Origin: Microbacterium flavescens
Lineage (GTDB): Bacteria; Actinomycetota; Actinomycetes; Actinomycetales; Microbacteriaceae
Assembly: GCF_018588945.1 (NCBI RefSeq)
Contig: NZ_JAFIWA010000001.1
Coordinates: forward strand, 682,001 to 746,000
DNA length: 64,000 nt
Direction: 5' to 3'
In this document: positions 42,644-51,549 of the stretch, in pieces
Position numbering within the stretch: the first letter of the stretch is position 1
Layout: each line of letters begins with the position of its first letter
Made by a program: the position numbers and the translations under genes
Notes under the pieces: model-generated
What the model was told of the DNA's origin: nothing
Database searches by the model: none
The model's input: the letters and a program-made list of their open reading frames with translations, nothing else

Positions 42644-42825
42644 TCTTCCGGGTCGAGCTCGCCCGATTCGATGGCCGACTCGCGCTCCTGGAGGTCGAGT
42701 TCGTCCACCTGCTCCTCGACCGACTCCATCGGATCGAGCGTCGCGGGCGGCAGCTCGAACTCCGTGTCGTCGTCGATCGGCACGTCGCGCTCGTCGTCGG
42801 GGATGCGCTCGCGGAAGTCGCTCAT
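42640..42825 (-). CDS. Small acidic protein of unknown function
   Basis: The 61-residue protein is strongly acidic (many Asp/Glu, ending GELDPEE) with no membrane segment. No family recognised. It is coupled to the membrane protein gene downstream (ATGA overlap) and lies 14 bp from the DUF5302-type gene upstream, so the three form one leftward operon. Confidence 0.6.
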   Translation of the reverse strand: MSDFRERIPDDERDVPIDDDTEFELPPATLDPMESVEEQVDELDLQERESAIESGELDPEE

Positions 42826-42839
42826 GGCAGCAGCCTCGG

Positions 42840-43022
42840 TCAGCCGCTCTTGCGGCGGAACTCCCGCTTGGTCACGGCGCCGTGGGTGCCGTGCACGGCG
42901 GAGTCTCCGTCGAGGTGCTGTTCGCCCTCCCGGTGCTGGGAGTTCTTCTTGTCGAGTGCTTCCTTGAACTTGCGCTTCATCTCATCGGATGCCGCGCCCG
43001 CCGGCTTCTCGTCGGTGCTCAT
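42840..43022 (-). CDS. DUF5302-type small protein
   Basis: The 60-residue basic protein has DEMKRKFKEALDKKNSQHREGE followed by a Gly/His-rich centre and KREFRRKSG, the layout of DUF5302, an actinobacterial family of unknown function. The start at 43022 lies 7 bases after TAGGGT (leaderless-type); longer readings upstream lack similarity. It heads the leftward three-gene operon. Confidence 0.75.
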   Translation of the reverse strand: MSTDEKPAGAASDEMKRKFKEALDKKNSQHREGEQHLDGDSAVHGTHGAVTKREFRRKSG

Positions 43023-43109
43023 GACCCCCACCCTACGCACGCCCGGCGACGATGTCATCGCCGATTCGTCCCGGTGCGCCCGCGAATCGGCGCGGCGCGA
43101 GGTGACTGG

Positions 43110-43115
43110 TAGGAT
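43110..43115 (+). promoter_or_regulatory. -10 hexamer TAGGAT for pnp
   Basis: TAGGAT would start transcription near 43122, leaving a leader of about 237 nt before the pnp start codon. Confidence 0.5.
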
Positions 43116-43121
43116 CGGAAA

Positions 43122-43358
43122 GGTTGCCCACGGGCATCCGCTCAATTCAACATGAGCTCACGGAGCAGGCCGGCAGCTAGCTGGTCCCCTGTGGTGGTCT
43201 CCTCGTCGCCTCGCGCGCCGGGTGGATTTCTACTGGTGGCCAGTGCTGGCGACATCCGCGGCCATTGCCGCGCGCCGAGATCTGCCTGTTCCTGCTCCTT
43301 CGATTGACCCTCGCCCGGCACACGGCCGCGCGAGGCTAAACAAAGAAGGAGAGACCTC
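43122..43358 (+). promoter_or_regulatory. Long structured leader of pnp (Actino-pnp motif candidate)
   Basis: The 336-bp gap before pnp contains no gene. It holds several hairpins: the palindrome CAGCTAGCTG near 43175; ACTGG/CCAGT (43231-43243); CGCGGC/GCCGCG with a CATT loop (43256-43271); and CCTCGC/GCGAGG (43308-43334) ending shortly before the AAGGAG ribosome site. An RNA motif named Actino-pnp is known in front of actinobacterial pnp genes, and the position fits, but I cannot compute the match. A role in PNPase autoregulation is the usual expectation. Confidence 0.65.
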
Positions 43359-45650
43359 TTGGAAGGTCCAGAAATCACCGCCGCAGAAGCCGTCCTCGAC
43401 AACGGACGCTTCGGCACCCGCACGGTCCGGTTCGAGACCGGACGACTCGCGCAGCAGGCACAGGGTGCCGTCGCCGCGTACCTCGACGAGGAGACGATGC
43501 TCCTCTCGGCCACCAGCGCCGGCAAGCACCCGCGCGAAGGCTTCGACTTCTTCCCGCTCACCGTCGACGTCGAAGAGCGCTCGTACGCCGCGGGCAAGAT
43601 CCCCGGTTCGTTCTTCCGCCGTGAGGGCCGCCCCTCCACCGAGGCGATCCTCGTCTGCCGCCTCATCGACCGCCCGCTGCGCCCGTCGTTCGTCGACGGC
43701 CTGCGCAACGAGGTGCAGATCGTCGTGACGGTCCTCTCGATCGCGCCCGGCGAGTTCTACGACGCGCTGGCGATCAACGCGGCTTCGCTGTCGACGCAGA
43801 TCTCGGGTCTGCCGTTCTCGGGTCCGATCGCCGGTGTGCGCCTCGCGCTCATTCCGGGTCAGGGCGAGAACGCCGACCAGTGGATCGCGTTCCCCACCGT
43901 CACGCAGCTCGAGGACGCCGTCTTCGACCTGATCGTCGCCGGCCGCGTCATCACCGACGCCGACGGCAACGAGGATGTCGCGATCATGATGGTCGAGGCC
44001 GAGGCGACCGAGGGGTCGTGGAACCTCATCAAGGGCGGCGCGACCAAGCCGAACGAGCAGGTCGTCGCCGAGGGCCTCGAGGCCTCGAAGCCGTTCATCA
44101 AGCAGCTCGTCGCCGCGCAGAGCGAGGTGGCACGCACCTCCGCAAAGGAGGTCAAGGAGTTCCCGGTCTTCCTGCCGTACAGCCAGGAGACCTACGACTT
44201 CGTCGCCGGCCGCGCGTACGACAAGCTCGTCCCGATCTACCAGATCGCCGACAAGCAGGAGCGCCAGGGCGCCGACGACGAGCTGAAGGACGCCGTCAAG
44301 GCCGAGCTCATCGCCGCCGTCGAGTCGGGCGAGCTGCCCGCAGCCGCGACGCTCGAGTTCTCTGCCGCGTACAAGTCCGTCACGAAGACGATCGTGCGCG
44401 GTCGGATCCTTGCCGAGGGCGTCCGCATGGACGGCCGCGGCCTCGCCGACATCCGACCGCTCGACGCCGAGGTGCAGGTCATCCCGCGCGTCCACGGCTC
44501 CGCGATCTTCCAGCGCGGCGAGACGCAGATTCTCGGCGTCACCACGCTGAACATGCTCAAGATGGAGCAGCAGATCGACTCGCTGTCGCCCGTCACGCAC
44601 AAGCGCTACATGCACCACTACAACTTCCCGCCGTACTCGACCGGTGAGACCGGCCGTGTCGGCAGCCCGAAGCGTCGCGAGATCGGGCACGGCTTCCTCG
44701 CCGAGCGCGCCCTCGTGCCGGTGCTCCCCAGCCGCGAAGAGTTCCCCTACGCGATCCGCCAGGTGTCCGAGGCTCTCGGCTCCAACGGCTCGACGTCGAT
44801 GGGCTCGGTGTGCGCCTCGACCCTGTCGCTGCTCAACGCCGGCGTGCCGCTGCGCGCGCCCGTCGCGGGCATCGCGATGGGCCTCGTGTCCGACGAGGTC
44901 GACGGCCAGACGCGCTACGCCGCGCTGACCGACATCCTCGGCGCCGAGGACGCCCTCGGCGACATGGACTTCAAGGTCGCCGGCACGAGCGAGTTCGTCA
45001 CCGCCATCCAGCTCGACACGAAGCTCGACGGCATCCCGTCGTCGGTGCTGACCGCCGCGCTGCAGCAGGCCCACGAGGCTCGCCTCACGATCCTCGGCGT
45101 GCTCAACGCCGCGATCGACGGCCCCGACGAGATGGCTCCGACCGCCCCGCGCGTCATCAGCGTGCAGATCCCGGTCGACAAGATCGGCGAGCTCATCGGC
45201 CCCAAGGGCAAGACGATCAACGCGATCCAGGACGAGACCGGCGCGCAGATCTCCATCGAGGAGGACGGCACCGTCTACATCGGCGCGACCGACGGCCCCT
45301 CGGCCGAGGCCGCCCGCGCCCAGGTGAACGCGATCGCGAACCCCACCAACCCGGAGGTCGGCGAGCAGTTCCTCGGAACCGTCGTCAAGATCGCCACGTT
45401 CGGTGCGTTCGTCTCGCTCCTGCCCGGCAAGGACGGACTCCTGCACGTCAGTGAGGTCCGCAAGCTCGCCGGTGGCAAGCGCGTGGAGAACGTCGAGGAC
45501 GTCCTCGGCGTCGGCCAGAAGCTGCTCGTCAAGATCACCAAGATCGACGACCGCGGAAAGCTGTCCCTCGAGCCCGTGCTCGAGGAGCCGGCCGACCAGG
45601 AGAGCCGCGCCGCCGCGAGCGAGGGTCCGGAGGATCCCGCCGAAGGCTGA
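43359..45650 (+). CDS. pnp: Polyribonucleotide nucleotidyltransferase
   Basis: PNPase degrades RNA 3'-to-5' with phosphate and can add tails. The 763-residue protein has two RNase PH domains ([11 protein letters not shown] in the first; [28 protein letters not shown] and [19 protein letters not shown] in the second), a KH domain ([23 protein letters not shown]) and an S1 domain ([28 protein letters not shown]). The start codon is TTG, preceded by AAGGAGAG. A long structured leader and a terminator frame the gene, so it is a single-gene unit. Confidence 0.98.
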   Translation: MEGPEITAAEAVLDNGRFGTRTVRFETGRLAQQAQGAVAAYLDEETMLLSATSAGKHPREGFDFFPLTVDVEERSYAAGKIPGSFFRREGRPSTEAILVCRLIDRPLRPSFVDGLRNEVQIVVTVLSIAPGEFYDALAINAASLSTQISGLPFSGPIAGVRLALIPGQGENADQWIAFPTVTQLEDAVFDLIVAGRVITDADGNEDVAIMMVEAEATEGSWNLIKGGATKPNEQVVAEGLEASKPFIKQLVAAQSEVARTSAKEVKEFPVFLPYSQETYDFVAGRAYDKLVPIYQIADKQERQGADDELKDAVKAELIAAVESGELPAAATLEFSAAYKSVTKTIVRGRILAEGVRMDGRGLADIRPLDAEVQVIPRVHGSAIFQRGETQILGVTTLNMLKMEQQIDSLSPVTHKRYMHHYNFPPYSTGETGRVGSPKRREIGHGFLAERALVPVLPSREEFPYAIRQVSEALGSNGSTSMGSVCASTLSLLNAGVPLRAPVAGIAMGLVSDEVDGQTRYAALTDILGAEDALGDMDFKVAGTSEFVTAIQLDTKLDGIPSSVLTAALQQAHEARLTILGVLNAAIDGPDEMAPTAPRVISVQIPVDKIGELIGPKGKTINAIQDETGAQISIEEDGTVYIGATDGPSAEAARAQVNAIANPTNPEVGEQFLGTVVKIATFGAFVSLLPGKDGLLHVSEVRKLAGGKRVENVEDVLGVGQKLLVKITKIDDRGKLSLEPVLEEPADQESRAAASEGPEDPAEG

Positions 45651-45666
45651 GCCTGACGGCATTGTC

Positions 45667-45707
45667 CGGATGCCCGTCCCTTCCTCTGCGGAAGGGGCGG
45701 GCATCCG
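45667..45707 (+). terminator. Hairpin terminator after pnp
   Basis: An 18-bp perfect stem (starting CGGATGCCCG, ending CGGGCATCCG) with a 5-base loop. The tail TCGTCC is not U-rich. It contains the GGATGC/GCATCC core. Confidence 0.75.
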
Positions 45708-45733
45708 TCGTCCGAGGTGTGTTCGCAGTGGAT

Positions 45734-45755
45734 TTGTCCGCCGAATGGGGGACAA
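45734..45755. promoter_or_regulatory. Inverted repeat in the pnp/aldo-keto-like intergenic region
   Basis: TTGTCC and GGACAA are separated by 10 bases. The 221-bp gap also has an AT-rich stretch (GTTATGTAATGTTTAC, about 45788-45803) that could hold a promoter, and a second copy of ATTGTCCGGA (45831-45840; first at 45661-45670). No gene is seen in the gap. Confidence 0.35.
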
Positions 45756-45928
45756 GTGGGCTCGTGAACCCCGCTGCGTGACCAAAGCGTTATGTAATGT
45801 TTACCGACAGTACGCGTCAGCGGCCAGGGGATTGTCCGGACTGCCATACCCTCATAGTTAACGCGCCGGGGGGTGCGGAACAGGCGATCACGAAGACTCC
45901 GGTGGGAGTCGACGTGAGGGGGTGACAC

Positions 45929-46969
45929 ATGGCTTTCTTCGGCGTTGACTCGACGCTCTCCTCGTCGAGCCCCGAGATGGTCCGCTCCGTCACGCCGGCC
46001 GTGCACCCGTCTGCACCCATTCCCGTCCAAGGACCACCGGTCGGCCAGAACGTGCGGACGCCGCTCGGCGAGAGCGGCATCGACGTCTTCCCCCTGATCC
46101 TCGGCGGTGCCGAGTTCGGCTGGAACGTCGACCTCGAGTCCAGTCACGACATCCTCGACTCCTACGTCGAGCTCGGCGGCAACGCGGTGCACACGTCCGA
46201 CAGCTTCGCCGCCGGACGGAGTGAGCACATCATCGGCCAGTGGCTGCACTCTCGCGGCCTCCGCGACGACATCGCGCTCATGGTGCGTGTCGGCGGTCAT
46301 GCCGACAACCCCGGGCTCGGATCGGTGAACCTGGTGCGGTCGGTCGAGGCATCCCTCACCCGTCTGCGCACCGATCGCATCGACGTGCTCTACCTCGACG
46401 CGACGACCGACTCCGCCACGGCGCTCGAAGACACCCTGGCGACCGCGGAGTGGCTGGTCGACAGCGGCAAGGTTCGTGCGCTCGGCGCGATCGGCTACAC
46501 GGCCGCACAGCTGGTCGAGGCTCGCATCTTCGCGTCCGCGGGGTTCCCGCGCATCACCGTGCTCGACGTGCCGTTCAACGTGCTCCGCCGCCACGAGTTC
46601 GACGCCGACCTCCGGCTGGTCGCCGGGGCCCAGGGGATGGCGGTCACGCCGTCGCACGCCCTCGAGCACGGCTTCCTCGCCGGTCGCCAGCGCACCCGCC
46701 TCCGCGGGGCGCTGTCGGTGCGGGGTGCCCAGCTGGCCGCGAACCTGAATCGGCGCGGCAGCCGCACACTCCGCGCGCTCGACGCCGTCGGCACCGACCT
46801 CGGCGTTCCCGACGCAGCGGTGGCCGTCGCGTGGCTGCTCGCGCAGAAGCTCGTGACCGCCCCGATCGTCAACGCATACGCTCCGGCGCATGTCGACGAG
46901 CTCGTTCAGGGCGTGGGAGTGCGCCTGAGCCGCGCGCAGCTGTCCGACATCGCGCGCGCCTCCGAGTAG
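45929..46969 (+). CDS. Aldo-keto reductase-like protein lacking the catalytic tetrad
   Basis: The 346-residue protein has the aldo-keto reductase barrel: TPLGESGIDVFPLILGG, GRSEHIIGQWL, LVRSVEASLTRLRTDRIDVLYLD, SGKVRALGAIGYT. All four usual catalytic positions differ: the Asp of FIDTAD is His (VHTSD), the Tyr is Phe (DSFAAGRSE), the Lys of ATKVG is Arg (MVRVG), and the His of VHRPD is replaced (YLDATTD). The N-terminal 40 residues are Ser/Pro-rich. GAGGGGG precedes the ATG. It may have lost enzymatic activity and kept a binding or regulatory role. Confidence 0.8.
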   Translation: MAFFGVDSTLSSSSPEMVRSVTPAVHPSAPIPVQGPPVGQNVRTPLGESGIDVFPLILGGAEFGWNVDLESSHDILDSYVELGGNAVHTSDSFAAGRSEHIIGQWLHSRGLRDDIALMVRVGGHADNPGLGSVNLVRSVEASLTRLRTDRIDVLYLDATTDSATALEDTLATAEWLVDSGKVRALGAIGYTAAQLVEARIFASAGFPRITVLDVPFNVLRRHEFDADLRLVAGAQGMAVTPSHALEHGFLAGRQRTRLRGALSVRGAQLAANLNRRGSRTLRALDAVGTDLGVPDAAVAVAWLLAQKLVTAPIVNAYAPAHVDELVQGVGVRLSRAQLSDIARASE

Positions 46970-47008
46970 CACGGCGACACGCGTCCCGGGGGTCCCCGGT
47001 CGGTGTCG

Positions 47009-47014
47009 TAGGGT
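47009..47014 (+). promoter_or_regulatory. -10 hexamer TAGGGT
   Basis: TAGGGT lies 48 bases before the GTG at 47063, leaving a leader of about 42 nt that contains ACGGAG as ribosome site. Confidence 0.4.
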
Positions 47015-47062
47015 GGAAGGCGTGTCCCGTCGGGGCACGCGACCCCCGACGGAGTGAGCTGC

Positions 47063-47665
47063 GTGACGCACTACATCTACCTCGTGCGGCATGGTGAGCA
47101 CCAGGACGCCGAGCACGGTCTCGTCGACGGACGCCTGTCACCGCGCGGCCGACGCCAGGCCGCTCTGCTTGCAGACCGCCTGTCGGGCGTGCCGTTCGAC
47201 GCCGTGTGGCACTCGCCGCTGGAGCGCGCCAGCCAGACCGCCCAGGCCGTGAAGGAGCGCATGCCGTCGCTCCAGCCCGAGCCGTCTGCCCTGCTCTTCG
47301 ACTGCGTTCCCACCGGCATGACCGAGGAGACGCCGACGGCCTTCGAGCCCTTCTTCGGATCGGTCACCGAGGCCGAGATCGAAGCCGGTCACGCCCAGAT
47401 GGCCGACGCGGTGAGCGAGTACCTCGTCCGCAGGCGCGGTGAGGTGCACGAGCTGCTCATCACCCACAACTTCGTCATCGCCTGGTTCGTGCGCGAGGTG
47501 CTCCAGGCGCCGGACTGGCGCTGGATGACGCTCAATCAGGCCCACTGCGGCCTGACCGTGATCGCGCAGAAGCAGGGCCGCCCGTGGACCCTGCTCTCGC
47601 ACAACGACATGGCGCACCTGCCGGTCGAGCTGCGCACCGGCCTTCCCGAGGTCTACCCGGTCTGA
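47063..47665 (+). CDS. Histidine phosphatase superfamily protein
   Basis: The 200-residue protein has YLVRHGEH (catalytic phospho-His in RHG, residues 8-10), SPLERASQTAQA, and the second active-site His in LLITHNFVIAWFVRE (about 138). Members include phosphoglycerate mutases and assorted phosphatases; the substrate is not evident. The GTG at 47063 follows GGAG at 8 bases. The gene converges on the acetyltransferase gene and the two overlap by 13 bp at their 3' ends. Confidence 0.87.
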   Translation: MTHYIYLVRHGEHQDAEHGLVDGRLSPRGRRQAALLADRLSGVPFDAVWHSPLERASQTAQAVKERMPSLQPEPSALLFDCVPTGMTEETPTAFEPFFGSVTEAEIEAGHAQMADAVSEYLVRRRGEVHELLITHNFVIAWFVREVLQAPDWRWMTLNQAHCGLTVIAQKQGRPWTLLSHNDMAHLPVELRTGLPEVYPV

Positions 47666-48141
47666 TCCTCGAGCGGCTTGCTGTACCAGCGGCTCGCATT
47701 GGGGTTGTCGTTGTACGGCTCGATCGCGGTGAAGCCCGTCCGGGCGTAGAGGGCCCCGGCGGCCTCCAGCGAGTGGTGCGTGTCGAGCACCAGCTCGCGC
47801 GCGCCCAGTTCGCGGGCGCGCGACTCGAGTGCCTCGATGAGCAGGCGACCCCACCCGCGCCCACGCGTCTCGGGGCGGAGGTAGAGGTGCTTGACCTCGT
47901 ACCGCGTTCCGTGCGGGCCGTCGGCGATGAGGCGGATGCCGCCGCACCCGACCGGCCTGCCCTCGTCGTCCTCCAGCACCACGAACACGCCGGCGGGTGG
48001 CACGAAGGCCGCGGGCTGCGGGAAGGTCGTCGTGTAGGACACGTCCTGCTCGGCGAACCCGACCGTGCGTGCGCGGAAGTACTCGGCCAGGAGCTCGTGG
48101 GCGTCGGGGGCGTCGACGGGGGATTCGCGAAGGGTCACCAC
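47653..48141 (-). CDS. GNAT family N-acetyltransferase
   Basis: The 162-residue protein has the GNAT fold with GCGGIRLIADG, then YEVKHLYLRPETRGRGWGRLLIEALE (acetyl-CoA binding RGRGWG) and LVLDTHHSLEAAGALYARTGF. Substrate unknown. The GTG at 48141 lies 6 bases after TACGCT; a second GTG follows immediately. Divergent from dapB. Confidence 0.87.
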   Translation of the reverse strand: MVTLRESPVDAPDAHELLAEYFRARTVGFAEQDVSYTTTFPQPAAFVPPAGVFVVLEDDEGRPVGCGGIRLIADGPHGTRYEVKHLYLRPETRGRGWGRLLIEALESRARELGARELVLDTHHSLEAAGALYARTGFTAIEPYNDNPNASRWYSKPLEDQTG

Positions 48142-48223
48142 CCTTCCAGCGTAGGCGGCGAGGACAGGTCCTCAGCGCGGTGACGGGGCGTCGCCCCGGC
48201 CGGGCCGCGGCATCCGTCCCGCC

Positions 48224-48229
48224 TAGGAT
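48224..48229 (+). promoter_or_regulatory. -10 hexamer TAGGAT, leaderless-type
   Basis: TAGGAT ends 7 bases before the dapB ATG at 48237. Confidence 0.6.
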
Positions 48230-48236
48230 GGAACGC

Positions 48237-49055
48237 ATGACGACGCGCGTGGCCATCGTGGGCGGCACCGGCAAGCTCGGCGGGATCATCCGCGACGTGG
48301 TCGAGCAGGAAGACGGCTACGAGGTGCACGCCACCCTCTCGTCGCGCTCGCAGCTCGACGAGCTGGACGGCGCCGATCTCGTCGTCGACGCGTCGACGCC
48401 GGCCGTCTCGATCGACGTCGTGCGCGCCGCCGTCGACCGCGGCATCAACGTGCTCGTCGGCACGTCCGGGTGGTCGGCCGAGCGCATCGCCCTCGTGCGC
48501 CCCCTGGTCGACGCGGCCGACGTGGGCGTCGTCTTCATCCCGAACTTCTCGCTCGGCTCGGTGATCGCGTCGGCTCTGGCCGCCGCGGCTGCGCCGTTCT
48601 TCCCCTCGATCGAGATCGTCGAAGCGCACCGCGAGACCAAGATCGACTCGCCGAGCGGCACGGCGGTGCGCACGGCCGAGCTCATCGCCGCCGCCCGCTC
48701 CGGCGTCGGCCCGGTCGAGTCGCCGCACGTCGACCAGCGCGCCCGCGGCCAGCAGGTCGCCAGCGTCCCGATCCACTCGCTGCGCCGCCCCGGCGTCATC
48801 GCGCGGCAGGAGACCATTCTGGCCGGCGCGGGGGAGTCGCTCACGGTCGCGCACGACACCGTCGAGCCCGCGCTCGCGTACGGTCCCGGCATCCGTCTCG
48901 CCCTCGCCGCGGCGCGCGACGCCCGGGGGGTCACGGTGGGGCTCGACAGCTTCCTCGACCTCGGCCTCCGCCGGACCGGTGGGTCGTCAGGCGCGACGTC
49001 GCCGGTCGACGAGGGCGGCGTGCCGGGCCAGGTCGCACGGACGACCGGCGCATGA
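48237..49055 (+). CDS. dapB: 4-hydroxy-tetrahydrodipicolinate reductase
   Basis: DapB reduces the dapA product in the diaminopimelate/lysine route, which feeds peptidoglycan. VAIVGGTGKLGG is the nucleotide loop (residues 5-16), STPAVSID follows, and the active-site segment is EAHRETKIDSPSGTA (about 125-140), with His, Lys and SGTA conserved but Arg where many enzymes have a second His. At 272 residues it carries a short Gly/Ser-rich C-terminal extension beyond the usual ~250. The stop overlaps the next gene by 4 bp; dapA is 4.7 kb downstream. Confidence 0.94.
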   Translation: MTTRVAIVGGTGKLGGIIRDVVEQEDGYEVHATLSSRSQLDELDGADLVVDASTPAVSIDVVRAAVDRGINVLVGTSGWSAERIALVRPLVDAADVGVVFIPNFSLGSVIASALAAAAAPFFPSIEIVEAHRETKIDSPSGTAVRTAELIAAARSGVGPVESPHVDQRARGQQVASVPIHSLRRPGVIARQETILAGAGESLTVAHDTVEPALAYGPGIRLALAAARDARGVTVGLDSFLDLGLRRTGGSSGATSPVDEGGVPGQVARTTGA

Positions 49056-49501
49056 GCGCACGCGTCGGCGTCGCCGTCATGGCGGTGCTGCTGGCCCTGT
49101 ACGTCGTGCTCGTGGGTCAGCGGGCGTGGCTGCTGCTGACGAGCGGCGAGACCGTCGGGGTCATCATGGGCGTGGTGCTCGTCGTCCTCCCGCTTCTGGC
49201 GGTCTGGGGCGTCGGGCGCGAGCTGTGGTTCGGCGTGCGCGCGGAGCAGCTCGGCCGGCGGCTGTCAGCCGAGGGCGGGCTGCCCGCCGAAGAGGTGGCC
49301 GTGCGTCCGAGCGGCCGCGTGATCCGCGAGGAGGCCGACGCCGTCTTCCCGGTGTACCGCGCCGCCGTCGAGGAGAGCCCCGAGGATTGGCGGGCCTGGT
49401 ACCGGCTCGGCCTGGCGTACGACGCGTCGGGCGACCGGCGCCGCGCACGCGAGGCGGTGCGCCGGGCGATCCGGCTCGAAGGCGCAGAGCGCCGGGCCTG
49501 A
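49052..49501 (+). CDS. Two-helix membrane protein with a TPR-like tail
   Basis: The 149-residue protein has two N-terminal helices (about residues 5-26 and 35-57), then a cytoplasmic part with VYRAAVEESPEDWRAWYRLGLAYDASGDRRRAREAVRRAIRLE, close to one tetratricopeptide repeat. It may be a small membrane scaffold. It is translationally coupled to dapB by ATGA overlap; the function is unknown. Confidence 0.72.
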   Translation: MSARVGVAVMAVLLALYVVLVGQRAWLLLTSGETVGVIMGVVLVVLPLLAVWGVGRELWFGVRAEQLGRRLSAEGGLPAEEVAVRPSGRVIREEADAVFPVYRAAVEESPEDWRAWYRLGLAYDASGDRRRAREAVRRAIRLEGAERRA

Positions 49502-49504
49502 CGG

Positions 49505-50434
49505 TCAGTCCGCCGCGGGGACAGCCGCTGCGACGGCTTCCTCGGCCGTGGCGTGCAGGAACGAGAATCCGGATGCCTCGAGCACGGCCGGCTCGACATC
49601 GAGATCGGCCGTGAGCACGGCCTCGGTGGCATCCCCGCCGAGCACCAGCCTCACGGCCCACTCCGGCGCCCGCAGGAGGAACGGACGGTTCATGCGCACC
49701 GCCAGCGCGAAGCCGAGGTCGTTCGCCGTCGCGCGCGTCGGTCCCGCGAGATTCACCGGACCCTCGAGGTCGGAGTCGATGACATGACGGATGGCGCGCA
49801 CCTCGTCGTCGAGCGAGATCCACGGCCAGACCTGCGTGCCGCGGCCGATCGGACCGCTGACGCCCAGCTTCGTGAGCAGGAGGAGGGGCTTGAGCACGCC
49901 GTCCGCGTGCACGATCGGAGCGGTGCGCAGCATCGCGACCCGCGTCGAATCGCCCGCCGCGCGGGCGGCGGTCTCCCATTCGCCGCACAGGTCGGCGAGG
50001 AACGTCTCCCCCCGGGGCGACCGCTCATCGAGCCGGCGACCCGGCGCCGTGCCGTAGTAGCCGACGGCGGACGCGGAGACGAAGGCCGGGGCATCCGTCC
50101 CCAGTTCGCGCACTGCGCGGGCGATCGCCTGCGTCGGCGTCACCCGCGACCAGAGGAGCGTGTTCTTGTAACGCGCCGTCCACGGGAACCGCCCGATGGT
50201 CGCGCCGTTCAGTCCCACGACAGCGTCCGCGCCGTCGAGGACGGCCGGGTCGAGCGGCGACGCGTCCGTGAGCCACTCGACCTCGTCGGGGGTTTCGGCC
50301 GGACGCCGCACCAGTCGCGTGACCTCGACGCCGTCGGCGCGGAGGCTGTCGACCAGGGCGGATCCGATGAGCCCGGTGGACCCCGCCACCACGACCCGGC
50401 GGGTGCCGGGACGCGGTGTCTGGGGGTCAGGCAA
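49505..50434 (-). CDS. TIGR01777-type NAD-dependent epimerase/oxidoreductase
   Basis: The 309-residue protein is an extended short-chain dehydrogenase relative: VVVAGSTGLIGSALVDSL (nucleotide loop, residues 14-31), VGLNGATIG, then FVSASAVGYYG (Ser/Tyr region, about 120), LRTAPIVHADG and PWISLDDEVRAI. The C-terminal part resembles DUF1731. Substrate unknown. The start is TTG, the only candidate before the nucleotide loop, and it overlaps the end of the OsmC-type gene by 8 bp, so the two are cotranscribed. Confidence 0.85.
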   Translation of the reverse strand: MPDPQTPRPGTRRVVVAGSTGLIGSALVDSLRADGVEVTRLVRRPAETPDEVEWLTDASPLDPAVLDGADAVVGLNGATIGRFPWTARYKNTLLWSRVTPTQAIARAVRELGTDAPAFVSASAVGYYGTAPGRRLDERSPRGETFLADLCGEWETAARAAGDSTRVAMLRTAPIVHADGVLKPLLLLTKLGVSGPIGRGTQVWPWISLDDEVRAIRHVIDSDLEGPVNLAGPTRATANDLGFALAVRMNRPFLLRAPEWAVRLVLGGDATEAVLTADLDVEPAVLEASGFSFLHATAEEAVAAAVPAAD

Positions 50435-50852
50435 GCGTCGCCTCGATGGTGATCTCCACGCCCGCGAGCGCCTGCGACACCGGGCAGCCGACCTTGGCCT
50501 CCTGCGCGAGGCGCTCGAAGTCCTCGGGGTCGAGGCCGGGGACGACGGCGTTCACGTTGAGGTGGCTGCCGGTGATTCCGGTGCCGGGCTTGAAGGTCAC
50601 CGACGCGGTCGTGTCGATGGACTCGGGCGGGGTGCCGTTCTCCGCCAGAGCGAGGGAGAAGGCCATGCTGAAGCACGACGAGTGGGCGGCGGCGATGAGC
50701 TCCTCGGGTGTCGTCATCGAGGTCGAGCCCTCGCTGCGCGCCTTCCAGTTCACGTCGAAGGTGCCGAGGCCCGAAGAGACGAATGTGACCTCGCCGGCTC
50801 CGTCGAACAGCCCGCCCTTCCAGGCGGTGGTGGCTTCGCTCGTGACGGTCAT
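50427..50852 (-). CDS. osmC: OsmC/Ohr family peroxidase
   Basis: The 141-residue protein has the two redox cysteines of the family: C60 in AAHSSCFSMAFS and C123 in KVGCPVSQAL. OsmC and Ohr reduce organic or hydrogen peroxide with thiols. The PGLDPEDFERLAQEAKVGCPVSQAL end is the OsmC form. GGGAGG precedes the ATG. It forms an operon with the epimerase downstream. The symbol is by family. Confidence 0.9.
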   Translation of the reverse strand: MTVTSEATTAWKGGLFDGAGEVTFVSSGLGTFDVNWKARSEGSTSMTTPEELIAAAHSSCFSMAFSLALAENGTPPESIDTTASVTFKPGTGITGSHLNVNAVVPGLDPEDFERLAQEAKVGCPVSQALAGVEITIEATLA

Positions 50853-50952
50853 GGGGACCTCCCTCTCAACGCGCCCGCGGACCGAGCGCCTCGCGGTCAG
50901 CCTAACCGCGAGCGATGCCGCCGCGCGATGGTCCGTCGCCGAGGGGAGGGGG

Positions 50953-51549
50953 TCAGGCCGACGCGGGGCGCGCTCGGCCGACGATGCCGAGCCGCTGCAG
51001 CAGCAGGTACATCATGCAGCCCAGGCAGACCCCGAAGACGGCGTTGAGAAATGACGCCACGAACGCGAGAGCGGCGGCGATCGGGAGGGCCATCGGAACC
51101 CCGACGAGGTGCAGGACGAGCCCGAGGCCGACGACGAACAGGCCGACGCCCTGCGCGAAGCGCGGGGGACGCGGGTCTTCGAGCTCGGTCGGGGGACCCA
51201 CACGCGGCGCGACCGAGGTGCGGTACAGCACGCCCCACGGCGCGGTGCGCGGCGACAGGACACCCCACAGGAAGAGGAGCGCGATCGCGAGGAGCAGGAG
51301 GAAGCCGGCGTCGACGATGCGCTCGGCGAGCGTCGCAGACGGGACCGCCCAGCCGAGCGGGATGAAGCTCTCGGCCGCGAGAGGCTGGTACGCGAACCAC
51401 CCGAAGTGCGCGGTGCCGTACGCCGCCGAGAGTCCCGTGAGGCTCAGGAACAGCGCGATCAGCAACAGGACCGAGGTGATCCCCGCCGCGAAGCGCGGAC
51501 CGCGGGGATCGATGCCGCGCGGGGTCGAGGCATCCGCTCGGTTAGACAT
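50953..51549 (-). CDS. DUF4395 membrane protein
   Basis: The 198-residue protein has about four helices, begins with IDPRGPRFAAGITSVLL as in DUF4395, and has a second DPRPPRFAQGVGL segment at the middle. A CLGC pair lies before the last helix (GVCLGCMMYLLL, about residue 176-185), a likely redox-active dithiol at the membrane. It overlaps the thioredoxin-like gene upstream by 8 bp. DUF4395/thioredoxin pairs are common in actinobacteria, which suggests electron transfer between the two proteins; this is inference. Confidence 0.85.
   Translation of the reverse strand: MSNRADASTPRGIDPRGPRFAAGITSVLLLIALFLSLTGLSAAYGTAHFGWFAYQPLAAESFIPLGWAVPSATLAERIVDAGFLLLLAIALLFLWGVLSPRTAPWGVLYRTSVAPRVGPPTELEDPRPPRFAQGVGLFVVGLGLVLHLVGVPMALPIAAALAFVASFLNAVFGVCLGCMMYLLLQRLGIVGRARPASA

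Noticed and set aside
43230-45785. An 851-codon open frame on the minus strand over pnp
   Set aside because: pnp has unmistakable domains on the plus strand; the opposite frame is Arg/Asp/Leu-rich shadow sequence.
48237-49055. Loss of DapB activity because Arg replaces a His in the active-site segment
   Set aside because: The first His, the Lys and SGTA are kept and the gene lies with other housekeeping genes; variation at that second position is not enough to call it inactive.
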